A stretch of 17,454 nucleotides of DNA from Siphonobacter sp047605205 (GTDB lineage: Bacteria; Bacteroidota; Bacteroidia; Cytophagales; Spirosomataceae), in contig JASGGE010000080.1 in the NCBI GenBank assembly GCA_047605205.1, positions 1 through 17,454 on the forward strand. Reading direction: 5' to 3'. Within the stretch, counting starts at the first letter, position 1. Every line of letters begins with the position of its first letter. The notes under the pieces are model-generated. The model was not told the origin of the DNA. It made no database searches and saw nothing but the letters and a program-made list of their open reading frames with translations. This document shows, in pieces, positions 14,807-17,454 of the stretch. Position numbers and translations under genes: made by a program.

Positions 14807-15586
14807 ATGGAAATTCAGTTTTATAAATATCAGGGCACGGGTAATGATTTCATTATGGTTGATGATCGAGCAGGTACCTTCCCCATCGATAAAGAAAAAA
14901 TCGCTCATTTGTGCCACCGCCGGTTTGGCATTGGTGCAGATGGCTTGATTTTACTTCAAACCGATTCGGAATATGATTTTCGAATGAAATACTTCAATGC
15001 CGATGGCGGGGAGGGGTCTATGTGCGGAAACGGGGGAAGGGCCACCGTACGTTTTGCTCATGATCTGGGCGTTATTGGCAATACGACCCGTTTTATTGCC
15101 GTAGACGGAGAACACGAAGCCTCTGTCGATTCAGAAACTATTTCACTGAAAATGAGTAATGTCCAGGGTTCAGAAGAATATCCTGATTATTCGTTTATGA
15201 ATACGGGGTCACCACACGTAGTGGCTTTTAAAGACAAGCTGGAAAAGTTAAATGTTTATCGGGAAGGATATGCTATTCGATATGCCGATAAATGGGTAGC
15301 CCGCGGAGGTACTAATGTCAATTTTGTGGAGCAAACCGCTGCTGATGCTCTTTTCGTTCGAACCTACGAACGTGGCGTAGAAGATGAAACCTATTCCTGC
15401 GGAACGGGTGTAACAGCCTGTGCCCTAACTGCTCACCTGAAATTAGGAATGCAAAGCCCAGTAAAGATCAAAGTATTGGGTGGTAACCTGAAAGTTGATT
15501 TTAAACAGACTGCCCCTGATACGTTTGAAGATATTTATCTGATTGGACCAGCCGAACGCGTATTTGAAGGAATGGTAACGGTTTAG
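14807..15586 (+). CDS. dapF: diaminopimelate epimerase
   Basis: DapF converts LL-diaminopimelate to meso-diaminopimelate, the precursor of lysine and of peptidoglycan cross-links; it is cytoplasmic and needs no cofactor. The 259-residue protein has the family opening FYKYQGTGNDFIMVDD and the two catalytic cysteines: Cys73 in GSMCGNGGR and Cys198 in SCGTGVTACAL. GIGADGLILL and the middle NTGSPHVV and GGTNVNFV motifs are also present. Full length. A short AGAGG lies 3 bases before the ATG, too close for a classical Shine-Dalgarno spacing. It is cut off from the preceding gene by a terminator and converges with tyrS. Confidence 0.97.
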   Translation: MEIQFYKYQGTGNDFIMVDDRAGTFPIDKEKIAHLCHRRFGIGADGLILLQTDSEYDFRMKYFNADGGEGSMCGNGGRATVRFAHDLGVIGNTTRFIAVDGEHEASVDSETISLKMSNVQGSEEYPDYSFMNTGSPHVVAFKDKLEKLNVYREGYAIRYADKWVARGGTNVNFVEQTAADALFVRTYERGVEDETYSCGTGVTACALTAHLKLGMQSPVKIKVLGGNLKVDFKQTAPDTFEDIYLIGPAERVFEGMVTV

Positions 15587-15614
15587 GCAGAGACATGCCA
15601 TGGCATGTCTCTGC
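15587..15614. repeat. perfect 28-base palindrome between dapF and tyrS
   Basis: The half-site GCAGAGACATGCCA is followed directly by its exact reverse complement TGGCATGTCTCTGC, giving a 28-base two-fold symmetric sequence with CCATGG at its centre and no loop. It begins at the base after the dapF stop codon and ends 4 bases before the tyrS stop, so it occupies nearly the whole 32-base convergent gap. No T run follows on either strand. It could fold as RNA hairpin on both transcripts, act as a terminator without a U tract, or be a copy of a dispersed palindromic repeat. Confidence 0.85.
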
Positions 15615-15618
15615 TCCC

Positions 15619-16914
15619 TCAGATTACTCTCACCAAATGATTTTTCTTTCCTTTCGCTACTAATAGATATTTACCCTGAAGTAACTGAAAATCAGTAGCC
15701 TGATTTGCATCACTGATTTTTGTCTTGTTTACAGAGACCGCATTTCCCTGAATGGCCCGTCGGATTTCGCCCTTCGATGGATACACCCGGGCGGTAGCTA
15801 ATAACTCCGTTACATTAAGAGCGGCCTCATATTCTGCCAGCGTAATTTCAGTTTGTGGAACTCCTTCAAAAATCTGGCCGAAGGTTGTCTCGTCTAATGC
15901 CTGAAGCGTTTCTAAGGTCCCCTTACCAAACAAAACCTCACTGGCTTTTACGGCCATATCATAGGCTTCTTCGGAGTGTACGCGAATAGTAACGTCTTTC
16001 GCAATGGCTTTTTGCAGGATACGTAAATGAGGAGCTTCCGCGTGCTGGCGTTCCAGTTCTTCAATTTCTGCTTTCGAAAGCAAGGTAAACACCCGGATCA
16101 GGCGTGGGCAATCGGCATCCGCAGCATTCAGCCAGAATTGGTAAAATTGATAGGGAGATGTCATTTCGGCATTCAGCCAGACATTTCCACTTTCAGATTT
16201 GCCAAATTTGGTTCCGTCTGCTTTCGTGACCAAGGGTGTAGTTAAGGCAAAGGCACGGCGTTCGGTATCTTCTTCATTGCCTCCTTCTTTCCGACGAATG
16301 ATTTCTGTTCCGGTAGTAATATTTCCCCACTGATCCGACCCTCCCATTTGCAGCTTTACCCCATATGTTTTATACAAATGGTAAAAATCATATCCCTGTA
16401 ACAACTGGTAGGAAAATTCCGTAAAGGAAATCCCTGTTTCCAGGCGTTTCTTTACGGAATCTTTCGACATCATATAGTTAACACTTAGGAATTTACCGGC
16501 TTCCCGCAAAAAACCCAGGAATGTAAAATCCTTGAACCAATCGTAATTATTAACAATTTCGGCTGAGTTTTCTCCGGATTCGAAATCCAGAAATTTTTCC
16601 AGTTGTTTCCGAATTCCGTCCTGATTAAAACGTAACGTTTCCTCTGACAGGAAACTACGTTCTGCTGCCTTAAATGAAGGGTCACCGATCATCCCTGTAG
16701 CACCGCCTACCAATGCAAAAGGTTTATGCCCAGCCCTTTGAAAATGAACCAACAACATGATCGTTGCCAGATTTCCGATATGTAAAGAAGAAGCTGTCGG
16801 GTCAAAACCAATATACGCCGAGGTCATTTCCTTTTCCAATTGTTCTTTTGTTCCGGGCATACTGTCCTGTAACATGCCCCGCCACTCTAATTCCTCAATA
16901 AAATTGATTGCCAT
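15619..16914 (-). CDS. tyrS: tyrosyl-tRNA synthetase
   Basis: Class I synthetase that activates tyrosine with ATP and charges tRNA-Tyr. The 431-residue protein has the HIGH-type motif HIGN at 45-48 (GFDPTASSLHIGNL), the tyrosine pocket motifs SYQLLQGYDFYHLY (168-181) and MGGSDQWGNIT (190-200), the KMSKS-type loop KFGKS at 236-240, and a C-terminal S4 RNA-binding domain (about 365-430, GEIRRAIQGNAVSVNKTKI). Full length for the bacterial TyrRS group. The ATG at 16912-16914 is the only good start. The upstream gene on the same strand ends 45 bases before it. It converges with dapF, separated by the palindrome. Confidence 0.97.
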   Translation of the reverse strand: MAINFIEELEWRGMLQDSMPGTKEQLEKEMTSAYIGFDPTASSLHIGNLATIMLLVHFQRAGHKPFALVGGATGMIGDPSFKAAERSFLSEETLRFNQDGIRKQLEKFLDFESGENSAEIVNNYDWFKDFTFLGFLREAGKFLSVNYMMSKDSVKKRLETGISFTEFSYQLLQGYDFYHLYKTYGVKLQMGGSDQWGNITTGTEIIRRKEGGNEEDTERRAFALTTPLVTKADGTKFGKSESGNVWLNAEMTSPYQFYQFWLNAADADCPRLIRVFTLLSKAEIEELERQHAEAPHLRILQKAIAKDVTIRVHSEEAYDMAVKASEVLFGKGTLETLQALDETTFGQIFEGVPQTEITLAEYEAALNVTELLATARVYPSKGEIRRAIQGNAVSVNKTKISDANQATDFQLLQGKYLLVAKGKKNHLVRVI

Positions 16915-16959
16915 TGGTACTTTTTTTATTCCTGAGAACTGAATTAAATGCTCATCATG

Positions 16960-17454
16960 TTAGTGAAATATTCTCCAAAGACGAGCATAGGCTTTACCAG
17001 CTGTTTTACGGGCTTGATATTTCAGCCTGTTTACACCCATTTTAACACGGGTACCCAAACTAAATTCAGGTAAGCTATAATGTTGTACAAGATATTCTTT
17101 TGCCCGATTTTCACAAATACGGTAACTTTCTTCTCTGGTATAATCCATACTTCCCTGCCCAATAGGATTAAACGAGGAATGTATAGCATAGTCTTCCAGC
17201 ACAAAATGTTGAAAATGGTATCCTTTATTTACCATATCATAAAACCAGCTTGTACCTAGGTCAGCACCATTCCAAACACCCCCGAAACAACGGCTGTCTC
17301 CGGTTGGTAACGTATTATTTCGATACGTATCCGTTTCTATCAGGCAGGCATATTCGTTGAGCCGGCATTCTGGTAACGGATATACCCGCCCCGATCTGAT
17401 AATTTCCAGATCAAGTTTCTGTCTTGGGGTTGCATGAGCTTCATGTACAGCAAT
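16960..17454 (-). CDS. C-terminal part of an unidentified protein, possibly a glycosyltransferase (runs off right edge)
   Basis: The frame is open from the right edge to a TAA at 16960-16962, giving the last 164 residues of a longer protein; there is no need to start at the internal ATG at 17235. Visible pieces are LNEYACLIETDTYRNN, CFGGVWNGADLGTSWFYDM, FVLEDYAIHSSFNPIGQGSM and a basic, helical tail (GTRVKMGVNRLKYQARKTAGKAYARLWRIFH). A gain-of-face stretch with aromatic residues and acidic ED/ADL motifs followed by a basic amphipathic tail resembles the C-terminal region of some GT-A glycosyltransferases, but the nucleotide-sugar DxD region is not in view. I do not recognise the family with certainty. 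It precedes tyrS by 45 bases on the same strand. Confidence 0.6.
   Translation of the reverse strand: MAVHEAHATPRQKLDLEIIRSGRVYPLPECRLNEYACLIETDTYRNNTLPTGDSRCFGGVWNGADLGTSWFYDMVNKGYHFQHFVLEDYAIHSSFNPIGQGSMDYTREESYRICENRAKEYLVQHYSLPEFSLGTRVKMGVNRLKYQARKTAGKAYARLWRIFH

Noticed and set aside
1..17454. Mobile element, CRISPR, toxin-antitoxin or defence system
   Set aside because: No transposase, integrase, direct-repeat array, nuclease-ATPase pair or toxin-like gene pair was seen; the DEDDh exonuclease and MazG-like protein stand as ordinary single genes.

Overview
This window looks like an ordinary chromosomal stretch of a Bacteroidota bacterium, most likely order Cytophagales. The evidence is the protein style (NFPYNIS in RsmA, a GlmM beginning MTLIKSISGIRG, a CheY-like single-domain regulator), the near absence of Shine-Dalgarno sequences, and two exact matches to the Bacteroidota -7 box TAnnTTTG upstream of genes. 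A genus cannot be named from this evidence. No tRNA, rRNA, CRISPR array, transposase, integrase or plasmid gene was seen, and no gene-free stretch exceeds 300 bases; the longest is about 262 bases (9856-10117), where I see no clear motif.

Layout. 1-1548 (minus): the N-terminal part of a PAS-GAF signalling protein running off the left edge, preceded by an O6-methylguanine-DNA methyltransferase. 1758-5525 (plus): rsmA/ksgA, mgtE, dtd, a MazG-like pyrophosphohydrolase and a CheY-like receiver, closed by a long hairpin. 5598-7279 (plus): a PhnP-like metallo-hydrolase, a HAD phosphatase/mutase with a TTG start, and a small unknown protein, closed by a strong bidirectional terminator shared with the convergent glmM gene. 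7469-9855: glmM (minus) and yidD (plus) are divergent from a shared 168-base region with two face-away -7 boxes; yidD then collides with a DEDDh exonuclease gene (minus) and their stop codons overlap. 10118-15586 (plus): a small FUSC-like membrane protein, an SDR dehydrogenase, a secreted SGNH esterase, a secreted GH29 alpha-L-fucosidase, an FAH-family hydrolase and dapF. 15587-15614: a perfect 28-base palindrome filling the gap between convergent dapF and tyrS. 15619-17454 (minus): tyrS and the C-terminal part of a protein that may be a glycosyltransferase.

How the genes may work together. Most are housekeeping: rRNA maturation, Mg2+ uptake, tRNA and nucleotide quality control, amino-sugar and diaminopimelate supply for peptidoglycan, Tyr-tRNA charging. 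The one accessory-looking block is 10770-14717. A secreted alpha-L-fucosidase and a secreted esterase could strip fucose and acyl groups from a glycan. The cytoplasmic SDR and FAH hydrolase resemble the last two enzymes of the non-phosphorylating L-fucose pathway (2-keto-3-deoxy-L-fuconate dehydrogenase and 2,4-diketo-3-deoxy-L-fuconate hydrolase). The earlier enzymes and a transporter are not in the window, so this is inference. I did not find a convincing new biological system; the fucose-type cluster and the palindrome are the most rewarding items.
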